Positions 17,820-26,532 are shown, counted from the stretch's first letter. The stretch: 64,000 bases of DNA from G020354085 sp964629975 (GCA_964629975.1 CAZVUN010000001.1:1-64000); one strand, 5' to 3'. A program made the numbers and translations. The notes: a model not told the origin generated them from the letters alone.

Positions 17820-19208
17820 CTAGATGACCTTGGAATAGCGCTGGCCTTCCTTCTCGCGCAGGTAGCGGTCGAACACCATGCAGACGTTGCGGATCAGCAG
17901 TTTGCCGGCCGGCTGCACGCGGATCCACGGGCCATCCAGCTGCACCAGCCCGTCGCGCTGCATGCCCTCGAGCTCGGCCAGCTCCGGGGCGAAGTAATCG
18001 GCGAAGCGTATACGGAAGACCTGCTCGACCGCGTCGCGGTTGAGCACGAAGTGGCAGATGAGCTGCGTGATCACGGCGCGGCGCAGCCGGTCGTCGGCCG
18101 ACAGCTCGATGCCGCGGAACACCGCCAGCTCCCCGGCGTCGATGCGCGCGTAGTATTCGTCGAGGGTGCGCACGTTCTGCGCGTAGCTGTCGGCCACCTG
18201 GCCGATCGCGGTGATCCCCAGACCCACGAGGTCGCAGTCGGCGTGCGTCGAGTAGCCCTGGAAGTTGCGATACAGCGTGCCCTCGCGCTGCGCCACCGCC
18301 AGCTCATCCTCCGGCTTGGCGAAGTGATCCATACCGATGTACACATAACCCGCCCGGGTCAGCCGCTCGATGGTGAGTTGCAGTATGTCGAGCTTGGCCT
18401 GCGGCGGCGGCAGGTCGGCGGCATTGATGCGCCGCTGCGGCTTGAACAGCTCGGGCAGGTGGGCGTAGTTGAACACCGACAGCCGGTCGGGCGCGGCGGC
18501 GATGATCTTGTCGAGCGTGCGCCCGAAGCTCTCCACGGTCTGAAACGGCAGGCCGTAGATGAGGTCCATGTTGATGGACCGGAAGCCCAGGCGCCGCGCC
18601 TCGCTGAGCACGGCGAGGGTCTGCGCCTCGCCCTGCAGGCGGTTGACCGCCTTTTGCACCTGCGGGTCGAAGTCCTGCACCCCCATCGACAGGCGGTTGA
18701 AGCCGATGTCGCGCAGCAGCTGCAACGTGCCCGGATGCACCTCGCGCGGGTCGACCTCGATGCCGTACTCGCCCTGGTCGTCGTCGCGCAGCCGGAAGTG
18801 CTCGCGCGTCTTCTGCATGAGCGCGCGCATCTCCTCGTGCGAGATGAAGGTCGGCGTGCCGCCGCCCCAGTGCAGCTGCTCGACCACGCGCGCGTTGTCG
18901 AACAGTTCGGCCTGCATGGCGATCTCGCGGTGCAGGCGCTCGAGATACGGCGCCGCGCGCGTGCGGTCCTTGGTCACGACCTTGTTGCAGCCGCAGTAGT
19001 AGCAGACCGTGTCGCAGAACGGCAGATGAAAATAGAGCGACAGCGCCTTGCGCGGCGTGGCGCAGTTGCTCTGCGCCGCACACGCGCGGTACTGCGCGGG
19101 GCCGAAACCGCTGTGGAACTGCACGGCCGTGGGATAGGACGTGTAGCGCGGTCCGGACTTGTCGTAGCGGCGCAGCAGCTGCGGGTCAAAGACGAGGTGT
19201 TGATCCAT
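17820..19208 (-). CDS. hemN: Oxygen-independent coproporphyrinogen III oxidase HemN
   Basis: HemN decarboxylates coproporphyrinogen III to protoporphyrinogen IX without oxygen, using radical SAM chemistry. The cluster motif FCDTVCYYCGC has cysteines at 65, 69 and 72, with the fourth cysteine at 74. Other family signatures are the N-terminal SGPRYTSYPTA, WGGGTPTF and GFNRLSMGVQDF. Length (462) is typical of bona fide HemN rather than HemW-like paralogues. It diverges from the cytochrome c-DUF302 gene across an FNR box, so it should be induced without oxygen, and lies upstream of fnr on the same strand. Confidence 0.96.
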   Translation of the reverse strand: MDQHLVFDPQLLRRYDKSGPRYTSYPTAVQFHSGFGPAQYRACAAQSNCATPRKALSLYFHLPFCDTVCYYCGCNKVVTKDRTRAAPYLERLHREIAMQAELFDNARVVEQLHWGGGTPTFISHEEMRALMQKTREHFRLRDDDQGEYGIEVDPREVHPGTLQLLRDIGFNRLSMGVQDFDPQVQKAVNRLQGEAQTLAVLSEARRLGFRSINMDLIYGLPFQTVESFGRTLDKIIAAAPDRLSVFNYAHLPELFKPQRRINAADLPPPQAKLDILQLTIERLTRAGYVYIGMDHFAKPEDELAVAQREGTLYRNFQGYSTHADCDLVGLGITAIGQVADSYAQNVRTLDEYYARIDAGELAVFRGIELSADDRLRRAVITQLICHFVLNRDAVEQVFRIRFADYFAPELAELEGMQRDGLVQLDGPWIRVQPAGKLLIRNVCMVFDRYLREKEGQRYSKVI

Positions 19209-19273
19209 GCGTTACGGGATACGCGGGGACAATGCGTCCGCCCGGCATTGTCCCACAGAAACCCGCTCGAAAA

Positions 19274-19287
19274 TTGACCTCTATCAA
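19274..19287. promoter_or_regulatory. FNR box between hemN and the cytochrome c-DUF302 gene
   Basis: TTGAC-CTCT-ATCAA matches the FNR consensus at 9 of 10 positions. Its centre (19280.5) is about 70 bases from both divergent starts. A class II arrangement (centre at -41.5) would give leaders of about 30 bases in both directions, so one site could serve both genes. Confidence 0.75.
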
Positions 19288-19350
19288 GGACCCCCGGGCG
19301 CCGGCCCGGAAAAATTGCGGCTATCCCGCTCGCGCATTAAGGAAATTGCC

Positions 19351-20421
19351 ATGCCCCCCACCCCCCCGAGGTCCGCCGTGCCCGCGGTGCTCGGCGTAGC
19401 CGCGCTGCTCACCGGGCTTGCGGCGCCCGTGGCGCACGCGGCCCACGACGGCGCCGCGCTCTATGCGCGGCACTGCTCCGCCTGCCACGGTCACGACGGC
19501 CACGGCGGCGTCGGCGTGCCGCTGGCGCTCGGCGACTTCCTCGCCACGGTCGATGACGACTACCTGCGCAAGAGCATCCGTCACGGCCGCCCGGGACGCG
19601 TCATGCCGCCGTTCACGCAGCTGTCCGACGCGGAGATCAGCGCCATCGTCAAGCACATCCGCACCTGGTACGCGGGCGAGCGCCGCCCACCGGTCAAGGT
19701 CGGCAAGGGTGACGTGGCCGCGGGCGAGAAGATCTACAAGTACAACTGCGCCTCCTGTCACGGCGCGCAGGGTGAAGGCGGCCACGGCACCGGCGTGACC
19801 TTCTCGCGCCCGCGCGACCTGCCGGTGCTCGCACCGGCCCTGAACAACCCCGGCTTCCACGCCTCGGCCAGCGCAGCGATGATCAAGGCGACGCTGGTGT
19901 ACGGGCGCGACGGTACGCCGATGAGCTCGTTTCTCAAGCAGGGGCTGAGCGAGAAAGACATCGATGATGTGGTCGCCTACGTCATCGGCCTCGGCAAGAA
20001 GCGCCCGCCGGCGAGCGCCAAGGTGCTGGCGAGCGAGTCCGCGGTGCTGGTGCGCCCGTCCCCGCACGACCTGGCGACCACGGTGGACAAAGTGAAAGAC
20101 GCGCTGGCCGCCGCCAACATGCGCCTCATTCGGGCCACCTCGGTCGAGGAGCATTTCGCCGAGAAGGGCAAGGAAAACCCCAAGCGCATCGCCCTCGATG
20201 CCTGCGACTTCAATTTCCTCAACCAGGCGCTTGCCATCGACCCGCGCGTCGGGTTGTTCCTGCCGTGCCGCATCACGGTTGCCGAGCACAACGGCAAGGT
20301 GCTGGTCATGGCGGTGAATCCCAAGCGCCTGTCCGCCATCTTCAACAACTCCGAACTCAACAACCTGTGCGAGCAGATGTACCAGGTCTACAGCGACATC
20401 CTCGAGGAGGCGACCCTGTGA
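19351..20421 (+). CDS. Periplasmic dihaem cytochrome c fused to a DUF302 domain
   Basis: The ATG at 19351 follows aaggaa. A signal peptide ends near VAHA (residue 30). Two c-type haem sites follow, CSACH (42-46) and CASCH (133-137), each in a cytochrome c fold with a methionine ligand candidate (RVMPPF; TPMSSF). Roughly residues 235-356 form a DUF302 domain, an alpha/beta domain of unknown role. The architecture suggests a periplasmic electron carrier with a binding or catalytic partner domain. It overlaps the next DUF302 gene by four bases (GTGA) and shares an FNR box with hemN, so it probably works under low oxygen. Confidence 0.85.
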   Translation: MPPTPPRSAVPAVLGVAALLTGLAAPVAHAAHDGAALYARHCSACHGHDGHGGVGVPLALGDFLATVDDDYLRKSIRHGRPGRVMPPFTQLSDAEISAIVKHIRTWYAGERRPPVKVGKGDVAAGEKIYKYNCASCHGAQGEGGHGTGVTFSRPRDLPVLAPALNNPGFHASASAAMIKATLVYGRDGTPMSSFLKQGLSEKDIDDVVAYVIGLGKKRPPASAKVLASESAVLVRPSPHDLATTVDKVKDALAAANMRLIRATSVEEHFAEKGKENPKRIALDACDFNFLNQALAIDPRVGLFLPCRITVAEHNGKVLVMAVNPKRLSAIFNNSELNNLCEQMYQVYSDILEEATL

Positions 20422-20876
20422 GCGCGCGCATGCTTGCCGCCGTGGGCCTGGCCGCGCTGGTCGCGCTCTCGGCTGCGGCCCGGGCGGAGGAGCTGATCAT
20501 GGTGCGCTCGCCGCGCCCCTTTGCCGAAGCGATCAACGCCCTGCAGATCGCGATCGAGGAACACGGCTACAAGGTCCAGCGCGTGCAGCGTGTGGACGTC
20601 GGGCTCACGCAAAGCGGCTTCAAGACCGACGCCTACCGGCTGGTGTTCTTCGGCAAGCTCGAGGAACTGCGCACCCTCGCCGACCAGCACCCGGAGCTGC
20701 TGCCGTATCTGCCGCTCAAGATCGTGATCTATGCCGAGGAGAACACCACGCTCGCCTTCACCAACAACCCGGCGCTACTCGGAACCTTCTTCAACGACCC
20801 GGCACTGGCTGTGCACTTTCACCGCTGGGAGAAGGACGTGCGTTCGATCCTCGGTCACCTGGCGCGCGAGAACTGA
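20418..20876 (+). CDS. Secreted DUF302 protein
   Basis: The GTG at 20418 overlaps the stop of the upstream gene, indicating translational coupling. The 152-residue protein has a signal peptide (cleavage near ARAEE) and one DUF302 domain (PFAEAINALQIAIEEHGYKV ... LAFTNNPALLGTFF). It matches the C-terminal domain of the cytochrome encoded just upstream, so the two may assemble in the periplasm. DUF302 has no established activity. Residues such as His-rich AVHFHRWEKDV near the end could bind metal or haem, which is speculation. Confidence 0.8.
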   Translation: MSARMLAAVGLAALVALSAAARAEELIMVRSPRPFAEAINALQIAIEEHGYKVQRVQRVDVGLTQSGFKTDAYRLVFFGKLEELRTLADQHPELLPYLPLKIVIYAEENTTLAFTNNPALLGTFFNDPALAVHFHRWEKDVRSILGHLAREN

Positions 20877-20880
20877 TCGG

Positions 20881-21528
20881 TCATTGTCGTCCTGCCGTGG
20901 ATGGCGGCGGCATCGCATACCAGATGCGAGACCGGCATGCGAGTGAGCGCATCCACTCCGCCTTGGAGCGCGCCCAGCGGCGCTGCTGGGCCGCCGCGCG
21001 CAGCTCAGCGGCGCTGCCACAACCACTGCGCCGCCGCCGCTCATCCGCCAGGTCTTGCGCGGACACCGGACAGCGCTGCGCGAGGGTACGCGCGAGCGCG
21101 GTGATTAGACAGTTGCGACGCGCCTCCTCACGCCATTGTGCCTCGGTGATTGCAGCTTCGCTCAACGCCCTGGCAAGCGCGGTCTCGCCGCCGAAACGCT
21201 GACGCAACGCCGCAAGCTCATGCTCCACATCGGCTTCCGACACGATGACGGCGAGTCGTTGCGCTTCCTGCAACTGCAACTCGCGCGACACCATCGCTCG
21301 CACTATGAGTTGCGCCGCGTCGGGGCCAGCGGCGTCATAGGCATCGTCGAACAGAGCCGGGTTGGTGGCCCGGCTCTGCAAGAGACGAATAATGAGCGCG
21401 GCGCGCGTGATGACCCTGTCGTTTACGCGCGCAACAATCTCGGGCCACGGCTGTGCCGCGATGAACGGAAGCGGGTCGCACTGCGTCGCGGGCGGGCCGC
21501 TCACCGGCCCCTCTACACTCGTTGGCAT
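20881..21528 (-). CDS. SurA N-terminal-domain-like protein lacking a PPIase domain
   Basis: The ATG at 21528 follows gaggag. The 215-residue protein resembles the chaperone segment of SurA/PpiD/NifM-type proteins: IVARVNDRVITRAALIIRLLQ is the typical N-terminal strand-helix, followed by helices of the kind seen before a parvulin domain (SEADVEHELAALRQRFGG, then EEARRNCLITALAR). No parvulin domain follows, and the C-terminal third is Arg/Ala-rich. There is no clear signal peptide. It could be a chaperone fragment. It lies between a DUF302 gene and a LuxR-type gene, with no obvious partner. Confidence 0.55.
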   Translation of the reverse strand: MPTSVEGPVSGPPATQCDPLPFIAAQPWPEIVARVNDRVITRAALIIRLLQSRATNPALFDDAYDAAGPDAAQLIVRAMVSRELQLQEAQRLAVIVSEADVEHELAALRQRFGGETALARALSEAAITEAQWREEARRNCLITALARTLAQRCPVSAQDLADERRRRSGCGSAAELRAAAQQRRWARSKAEWMRSLACRSRIWYAMPPPSTAGRQ

Positions 21529-21659
21529 CTGGTTCTCCTCTCAATGTCGGCGGTGCTGCATTGGCCGCAGGGGCCATCCGCGCTCGTTCAGGGAAACGTC
21601 GAGGATTGTGCGTGCCGACACCAAAGAGGGAATGATCCAAATGGATCACTCCGCGTCGA

Positions 21660-22271
21660 TTAGACAAGAGAGCGTCGAAAGGCGAGGCTAACCGCCTCGG
21701 CGCGGCTGTGGACGTCGAGCTTCTGCAGAATGCTGCGGATGTGGTTACGTACCGTGGTGCGGCTTATCTGCATGTGTTCGGCCAGCTGCTCGGTGCGCAG
21801 CCCCTCGCTCAAAAGGGCCAGCACCATGCGCTCGCGCGCCGTCAGGTCATCGCGCGGTGTCTCGCGCCCGTGGCGCGGGCCCTCAAAGCACTCGAAACGC
21901 GCAAACATCCGGCGCCGCGAAATCGGGCGCAGCACAAACACGGCCGCGGCGGGTCGAAGCCGCGCGGCCAGACTGTAGGCGCCGATATTCACCCACAAGG
22001 GGCCGGCGTGCATGCGCGGCACCGACAGATCGAAGCTTGGCACCGGCCGGTGCGCAAGCAGCGCGATGGCGATGCGGCAGTCCGGACGACACGCCGGTTT
22101 GCCGTCGAGCGTATGCCCGCACAGCACCTGGTCGCAACGCCGGTTGTTGAAGGGAAACGATTGCGGACACAAACGTAGGAACGCAGCGTTGGCGTAGACA
22201 ATGCGGCGTGCGCGATCAGTGGCAAACACTGCATCGGCGCTACTGCCAAAGATGTCGGCCAGTTCCCCCAT
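21660..22271 (-). CDS. PAS-LuxR transcriptional regulator with cysteine-rich PAS domain
   Basis: Start MGELADIFGSS at 22271 was chosen because the PAS fold begins there. The N-terminal PAS domain (about residues 1-120) carries CDQVLCGHTLDGKPACRPDC, five cysteines with the earlier RLC, a spacing seen in cysteine-bearing PAS domains of redox or metal sensors. A GerE/LuxR-type helix-turn-helix fills residues 140-203 (LTARERMVLALLSEGLRTEQ, then SRTTVRNHIRSILQKLDVHS). There is no receiver domain, so it senses its signal directly. Its targets are unknown; it sits upstream of the SurA-N-like gene. Confidence 0.85.
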   Translation of the reverse strand: MGELADIFGSSADAVFATDRARRIVYANAAFLRLCPQSFPFNNRRCDQVLCGHTLDGKPACRPDCRIAIALLAHRPVPSFDLSVPRMHAGPLWVNIGAYSLAARLRPAAAVFVLRPISRRRMFARFECFEGPRHGRETPRDDLTARERMVLALLSEGLRTEQLAEHMQISRTTVRNHIRSILQKLDVHSRAEAVSLAFRRSLV

Positions 22272-22429
22272 GCCCCCCGCCCCCCGACGATGGCGCGTCA
22301 CCGCCCGACCGTGTGGTGTGGTGGAGAGCACTATAAGATTCGCGCGGGAGCGCGGCTATAGCGTGGGGGTATCAGGAATTCTTGTGGCGCTACAGCTGGC
22401 AGCTGGGACTATTGGCGCATCGATAGATT

Positions 22430-23896
22430 TTATAATCCGAGCTCGGCCCACAACTCATCGACACGCCGGCGGACCGCCTCGCTCATCCCGATCGGCCTGC
22501 CCCATGGGCGTGTCGTCTCGCCCGGCCATTTGTTGGTCGCATCCAGGCCGAGCTTGCCGCCGAGCGAGGGTGCGGGACTGGCGAAATCGAGATAATCGAT
22601 TGGCGTGTTTTCCGCCACCAGCGTATCGCGCGCGGGATCCATGCGCGTGGTCATGGCCCACACCACCTCCTTCCAGTCGCGCACGTTGATGTCGTCGTCG
22701 GTGACGATCACAAACTTCGTGTACGTGAACTGGCGCAGGTACGACCACACACCGAACATGATGCGCCGGGCGTGCCCCGGGTAGCGCTTCTTGATCGAGA
22801 CGCAGGCGACGCGGTACGAGCAGCCCTCGGGCGGCAGATAGAAGTCCACGATCTCCGGAAACTGCTTCTGCAATATCGGGATGAACACCTCGTTCAGTGC
22901 CTGTGCCAGCACCGAGGGTTCGTCCCAGGGCGAGCGGCCCATGTAGCTCGAATGGTAGATCGGGGTGGTACGGTGGCTGATGCGCTCGACGGTGAAGACC
23001 GGGAACGTATCCTGCGCGTTGTAGTAGCCGGTGTGGTCGCCGAACGGCCCTTCGAGCGCGGTCTCGCCCGGCTGGATATGGCCTTCGAGCACGATCTCGG
23101 CGCTCGCCGGCACCGACAGCGTGCGACTGCGGTCCGGCACCACCTCGCTGCGCGCACCACGCAGCAGACCCGCGAACGTGAATTCCGAAAGCGAGTCGGG
23201 GATCGGTGTCACCGCCGCCAGCAGCGTTGCCGGATCGGCGCCGATCGCGACCACCACCGGGAACGGCTTGCCCGGGTTCGCCTCCTGATGCTCGCGGAAA
23301 TCGATTGCGCCGCCGCGGTGGTGCAGCCAGCGCATGATGACCTTGTTGCGCGAGAGCACCTGCTGGCGGTAGATGCCGATGTTCTGGCGCGCCTTGTGCG
23401 GCCCCTTGGTGATGACAAGACCGAAGGTGATCAAACGCCCGGCGTCTTCGGGCCAGCACTGCTGGATCGGAAGCATCGACAGGTCCACGTCCGGCCCTTC
23501 GACGACGTGCGCGCGGCAGGGTGCGTGGCGAACCTCCTTGGGCGGCGCGTGCAGCACCTGCCTCCACTCCGGCAGCCTCTCGAACAGCTCGCTCAAGCCC
23601 CGCGGCAATTGCGGTTCCTTCAGGAACGCGAGCATGCGCCCGACCTCGCGCAGCTCCTCGACCGATTTGCGGCCGACGGCCCGCGCGATGCGCGCCGTGG
23701 TGCCGAACAGGTTCCCGAGCAGCGCAATGCGCGAGCCCTTCGGGTGCTCGAACAGCAACGCCGGGCCGCCGGCCTTGAGCGTACGCTGACAGATCTCGGT
23801 TACCTCGAGCACCGGATCGACCGGTACGCCGATGCGCTTGAGCCCGCCGTCGGCCTCCAGCGCCCCCAGAAAATCACGCAATGTCGCGTAGCTCAT
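22430..23896 (-). CDS. ubiD: UbiD 3-octaprenyl-4-hydroxybenzoate decarboxylase
   Basis: UbiD removes the carboxyl group of 3-polyprenyl-4-hydroxybenzoate in ubiquinone synthesis, using prenylated FMN supplied by UbiX. The ATG at 23896 gives the family N terminus MSYATLRDFL and 488 residues. Conserved blocks include GPFGDHTGYY, the cofactor region with NIGIYRQQV, and the C-terminal TDDDINVRDWKEVVWAMTTR. A perfect FNR box lies 38 bases upstream, shared with divergent ubiT. Linkage of ubiD to the oxygen-independent hydroxylation genes is notable. Confidence 0.96.
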   Translation of the reverse strand: MSYATLRDFLGALEADGGLKRIGVPVDPVLEVTEICQRTLKAGGPALLFEHPKGSRIALLGNLFGTTARIARAVGRKSVEELREVGRMLAFLKEPQLPRGLSELFERLPEWRQVLHAPPKEVRHAPCRAHVVEGPDVDLSMLPIQQCWPEDAGRLITFGLVITKGPHKARQNIGIYRQQVLSRNKVIMRWLHHRGGAIDFREHQEANPGKPFPVVVAIGADPATLLAAVTPIPDSLSEFTFAGLLRGARSEVVPDRSRTLSVPASAEIVLEGHIQPGETALEGPFGDHTGYYNAQDTFPVFTVERISHRTTPIYHSSYMGRSPWDEPSVLAQALNEVFIPILQKQFPEIVDFYLPPEGCSYRVACVSIKKRYPGHARRIMFGVWSYLRQFTYTKFVIVTDDDINVRDWKEVVWAMTTRMDPARDTLVAENTPIDYLDFASPAPSLGGKLGLDATNKWPGETTRPWGRPIGMSEAVRRRVDELWAELGL

Positions 23897-23933
23897 GGGT
23901 CGTACACGGTAGGCGGTCACGGCCGGCCGCCGC

Positions 23934-23947
23934 TTGATCAAAATCAA
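23934..23947. promoter_or_regulatory. Perfect FNR box between ubiD and ubiT
   Basis: TTGAT-CAAA-ATCAA matches the FNR consensus at all 10 positions. With the centre at -41.5, predicted transcription starts fall at about 23899 (ubiD) and 23982 (ubiT), that is, within a few bases of both start codons. Confidence 0.88.
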
Positions 23948-23982
23948 TTACCCCGCGCACCGGCGGGCCATAATGGCGCGCG

Positions 23983-24483
23983 ATGCCCCCTGCAATCCCC
24001 TTCGCCTTGGTAGCACCCCTGCGCCTGCCGCTCGCGCTTCTGCCCGATGCGTTACAGGCCAGGTTGTTCGCGCAGGTCGCGAACCATCTCCTGCGCGGCC
24101 AGCGGCTGGCGCGGCGCCTGCCGGCGCTCGATGGCAGATCGGTCGAGATCCATATCACCGATGCCGACGCGCACCTGCGCTTCGCCATCGAGGCCGGGCG
24201 CCTGGTCGCGAGCGGCGCGCCGCGCTGCGACGTGGTGATCCGCGGCACGCTCGCCGAGTTCTGGCAGCTGGCCACGCGCGCCGAGGATCCGGATACCCTG
24301 TTCTTCCACCGGCGACTCAGCATCGAAGGTGACACCGAGACCGGACTGCACGTGAAGAACCTGCTCGATGCGCTCGACTATGACATCGAGGCCCACGTCC
24401 GGGCGGTGCTGGAGCAGACGCCGGCGCGCCTGCTCGCGCCACTGATCACACCACTGCTCGCCGCACTGCGCGCCGGTCGTTAG
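23983..24483 (+). CDS. ubiT: UbiT, SCP2-domain lipid-binding factor of anaerobic ubiquinone synthesis
   Basis: The 166-residue protein has the SCP2 sterol-carrier fold of UbiT (formerly YhbT): VEIHITDADAHLRFAIE, then DVVIRGTLAEFWQLATRAEDPDTLFFHRRL and an amphipathic C-terminal helix. UbiT binds ubiquinone intermediates and, with UbiU and UbiV, allows oxygen-independent hydroxylation of the ring. It diverges from ubiD over a perfect FNR box and converges with ubiV, overlapping its stop by four bases. The ATG follows the predicted FNR-dependent transcription start almost directly, so the mRNA may be leaderless. Confidence 0.92.
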   Translation: MPPAIPFALVAPLRLPLALLPDALQARLFAQVANHLLRGQRLARRLPALDGRSVEIHITDADAHLRFAIEAGRLVASGAPRCDVVIRGTLAEFWQLATRAEDPDTLFFHRRLSIEGDTETGLHVKNLLDALDYDIEAHVRAVLEQTPARLLAPLITPLLAALRAGR

Positions 24484-25376
24484 CCGCCGGCGCTGCCCCA
24501 GTTCATGCCCGCCTGCCCGAGCCAGTAGCCGTCGCAGCGCCCGGTCGGCATGTACGGCGCCAAACGGCTATCGGCATCCGCGACCGTGATCGCCCCGTCG
24601 GCGACGGCGCGAAACAGCTCGACAACCGCGAACGTTCCCTGCGACTGCGGCGTGACACGCAACACCTCCACGCCGAGCGCCGCCAGGGCTTGCAGATGCC
24701 CGAGGAGGCTGTGCGTGCCGGCGGACTGCACCTGGATGCCATTCAGCACCAGGAACGGTTTGTCCTCCTGGGTCTTGAGCAGCATGCCGTCGGGATAGTC
24801 GGCGCAGCGAAAGGCGCAGTCGTCCTTGGACCGGTTGTGGGCGCGCGCCGTGAAGCAGCGCGCGGAGAACGCGAGCGGCAGGCGCCCAAAGGCAAAGACC
24901 TCGGTCTCAACCCCTTCCGGTCGCGTGGCCTGCAGGGCAGCGAGCGCCTCGCGCGACAGCTCGAGCGGCGGTACCCAGCGGCATGCGCCGCTGCCGGCAA
25001 GCACGGCGAGGCTCGCCGCGTTGTAGACGTTGAGATGCGGACCGGCGACGAAGCGCGCACGGCCGGCCAGCAGGTTGACCGCGCCCCAGTCATTGGCCTC
25101 CACCCGGAAGCGCCCGTTCTCGGCGATGCGCCGCAGTTGCGCGAGCTCCGATTCCGCCTCGAGCAGCGTGAGCGTCGACAGCACCACTTCCTTGCCGGCT
25201 GCGGCAAGCTGCTCGGCCAGCGCGATCCAGTCGCGCAGGCGCAGCGCGCGGCGCTTGGCGCACACCACCTCACCCAGATAGACGATGTCCACCGGGCTCG
25301 CCGCCGTGCGTGCGTAGAACTCGCGCACCGTCTCGCGCGTCCAGAAGTAGGGGATGGGTCCCAGTGATAACTTCAT
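24480..25376 (-). CDS. ubiV: UbiV, U32-family Fe-S subunit of anaerobic ubiquinone hydroxylase
   Basis: UbiV pairs with UbiU to hydroxylate ubiquinone precursors without oxygen. Starting at ATG 25376 (MKLSLGPIPYFW), the four [4Fe-4S] cysteines are Cys39 (EVVCAKRR), Cys174, Cys187 and Cys191 (CFTARAHNRSKDDCAFRC), with the same spacing as in the E. coli protein. The remainder is a U32-type TIM barrel without known peptidase residues. Length is 298 residues. It lies downstream of ubiU on the same strand, 103 bases away, with short tandem repeats between the two. Confidence 0.94.
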   Translation of the reverse strand: MKLSLGPIPYFWTRETVREFYARTAASPVDIVYLGEVVCAKRRALRLRDWIALAEQLAAAGKEVVLSTLTLLEAESELAQLRRIAENGRFRVEANDWGAVNLLAGRARFVAGPHLNVYNAASLAVLAGSGACRWVPPLELSREALAALQATRPEGVETEVFAFGRLPLAFSARCFTARAHNRSKDDCAFRCADYPDGMLLKTQEDKPFLVLNGIQVQSAGTHSLLGHLQALAALGVEVLRVTPQSQGTFAVVELFRAVADGAITVADADSRLAPYMPTGRCDGYWLGQAGMNWGSAGG

Positions 25377-25381
25377 CGTGG

Positions 25382-25409
25382 CAAGTGACAAGTACCAAGT
25401 GACGAGTAA
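25382..25409. repeat. Two-copy 14-bp tandem repeat between ubiV and ubiU
   Basis: Units caagtgacaagtac and caagtgacgagtaa match at 12 of 14 positions. They are AT-richer than the surroundings and share the AAGTGA core with the repeats at 26533-26560. Confidence 0.7.
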
Positions 25410-25454
25410 TCGTGCGCCTGCGGCGCATTGTTTTGCCTCTTACAAACCACTAAA

Positions 25455-25472
25455 CACTCAGCACTCAGCACT
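25455..25472. repeat. CACTCAG heptamer tandem repeat
   Basis: About 2.6 copies of CACTCAG lie just before the ubiU stop codon on the opposite strand. No function is evident. Confidence 0.65.
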
Positions 25473-25479
25473 GTCGTCA

Positions 25480-26511
25480 CTATTGCCATGGCCGGTGATA
25501 GGCCCCGAGGGTGTGGCAGCGGCCCTCCGCGACCTTGTCGAGCGCGCGCTGCCATTCGGGGCGGGGCACGAAGTGCGCCGGGTCGCGCCGGCAGGCATCG
25601 AGCGCCGCACGCAGCACCTGCGTGACCTGCGCGACATAGGCCGGGCTGCGCTGCCGGCCCTCGACCTTGATCGCCGCGACCCCGGCAGCGAACAGCTGTG
25701 GCAGGATCTCCAGGACGTTGAGCGCGGTCGGTTCCTCCAGCGCATAGAACGGCTGGCCGGCCACAGGGTCGGGCCCATCGCTCGAACACCGCTCCACGGC
25801 GAACCGGCCCTTGCACAATGTGGGGTAGCCGGCCGACTGGTCGGGGGCGTAAATGTCGATCAGCACGCCGTTCAGGCGCGAACGCCGTCCACCGCCCGGC
25901 GATTCCTCCCAGCGCACACTCTTCGCCGGCGAGCACACGCCGCTGGTGTTGGGCGACTCGCCGGTGACATAGGACGACAACTGGCAGCGCCCCTCCACCA
26001 TGATGCACAGGCTGCCGAAGCCGAATACCTCGACCTCCACGTTCACGCGGTGCACGATCGCCGCCACCTGCGCAGCCGACAGCACGCGCGGCAGCACCAC
26101 GCGCCGGATGCGAAAGCGCCGCGCATAGAAGTCGATAGCCTCCGGATTCGTGGCCGAGCCCTGCACCGAAAGGTGCAGGCGCAGCTGCGGATGGCGGGCG
26201 GCCGCGTAACTGAGCAGCCCGACGTCCGCCATGATCAGCGCATCGACCCCAAGCGCGGCCGCCAGGTCTACGGCCGCACACCAGCGGGCCCACTGGTCCG
26301 GGCGCGGGAAGGTGTTGAGCGCGACGAACACGCGCCGGCCGGCCGCGTGCGCGTAGGCGAGCGCCTCACGTGCCTCGTCGGCGTCGAAATTGAGGCCGGG
26401 AAAATTCCGCGCGTTGGTGCCGTCGCGAAAACCGATGTAGACGGCATCGGCGCCACAATCGATTGCGGCCTTCAATGCCGGCAGGCTCCCGGCGGGACAA
26501 ATGAGCTCCAT
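25480..26511 (-). CDS. ubiU: UbiU, U32-family Fe-S subunit of anaerobic ubiquinone hydroxylase
   Basis: UbiU forms a heterodimer with UbiV. The [4Fe-4S] cysteines are at 169 and 176 (SLCIMVEGRC), 193 (SGVCSP) and 233 (TLCKGRF), nearly the same numbering as in E. coli (169, 176, 193, 232). The N terminus MELICPAGSLPALKAAIDCG and the loop AVYIGFRDGTNARNFPG are family hallmarks. At 343 residues it is intact. It is preceded on the same strand by the radical SAM gene, 140 bases upstream, and followed by ubiV. An FNR box upstream of the radical SAM gene probably controls the set. Confidence 0.95.
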   Translation of the reverse strand: MELICPAGSLPALKAAIDCGADAVYIGFRDGTNARNFPGLNFDADEAREALAYAHAAGRRVFVALNTFPRPDQWARWCAAVDLAAALGVDALIMADVGLLSYAAARHPQLRLHLSVQGSATNPEAIDFYARRFRIRRVVLPRVLSAAQVAAIVHRVNVEVEVFGFGSLCIMVEGRCQLSSYVTGESPNTSGVCSPAKSVRWEESPGGGRRSRLNGVLIDIYAPDQSAGYPTLCKGRFAVERCSSDGPDPVAGQPFYALEEPTALNVLEILPQLFAAGVAAIKVEGRQRSPAYVAQVTQVLRAALDACRRDPAHFVPRPEWQRALDKVAEGRCHTLGAYHRPWQ

Positions 26512-26532
26512 CGATGAACGCCAGAATCAGCC

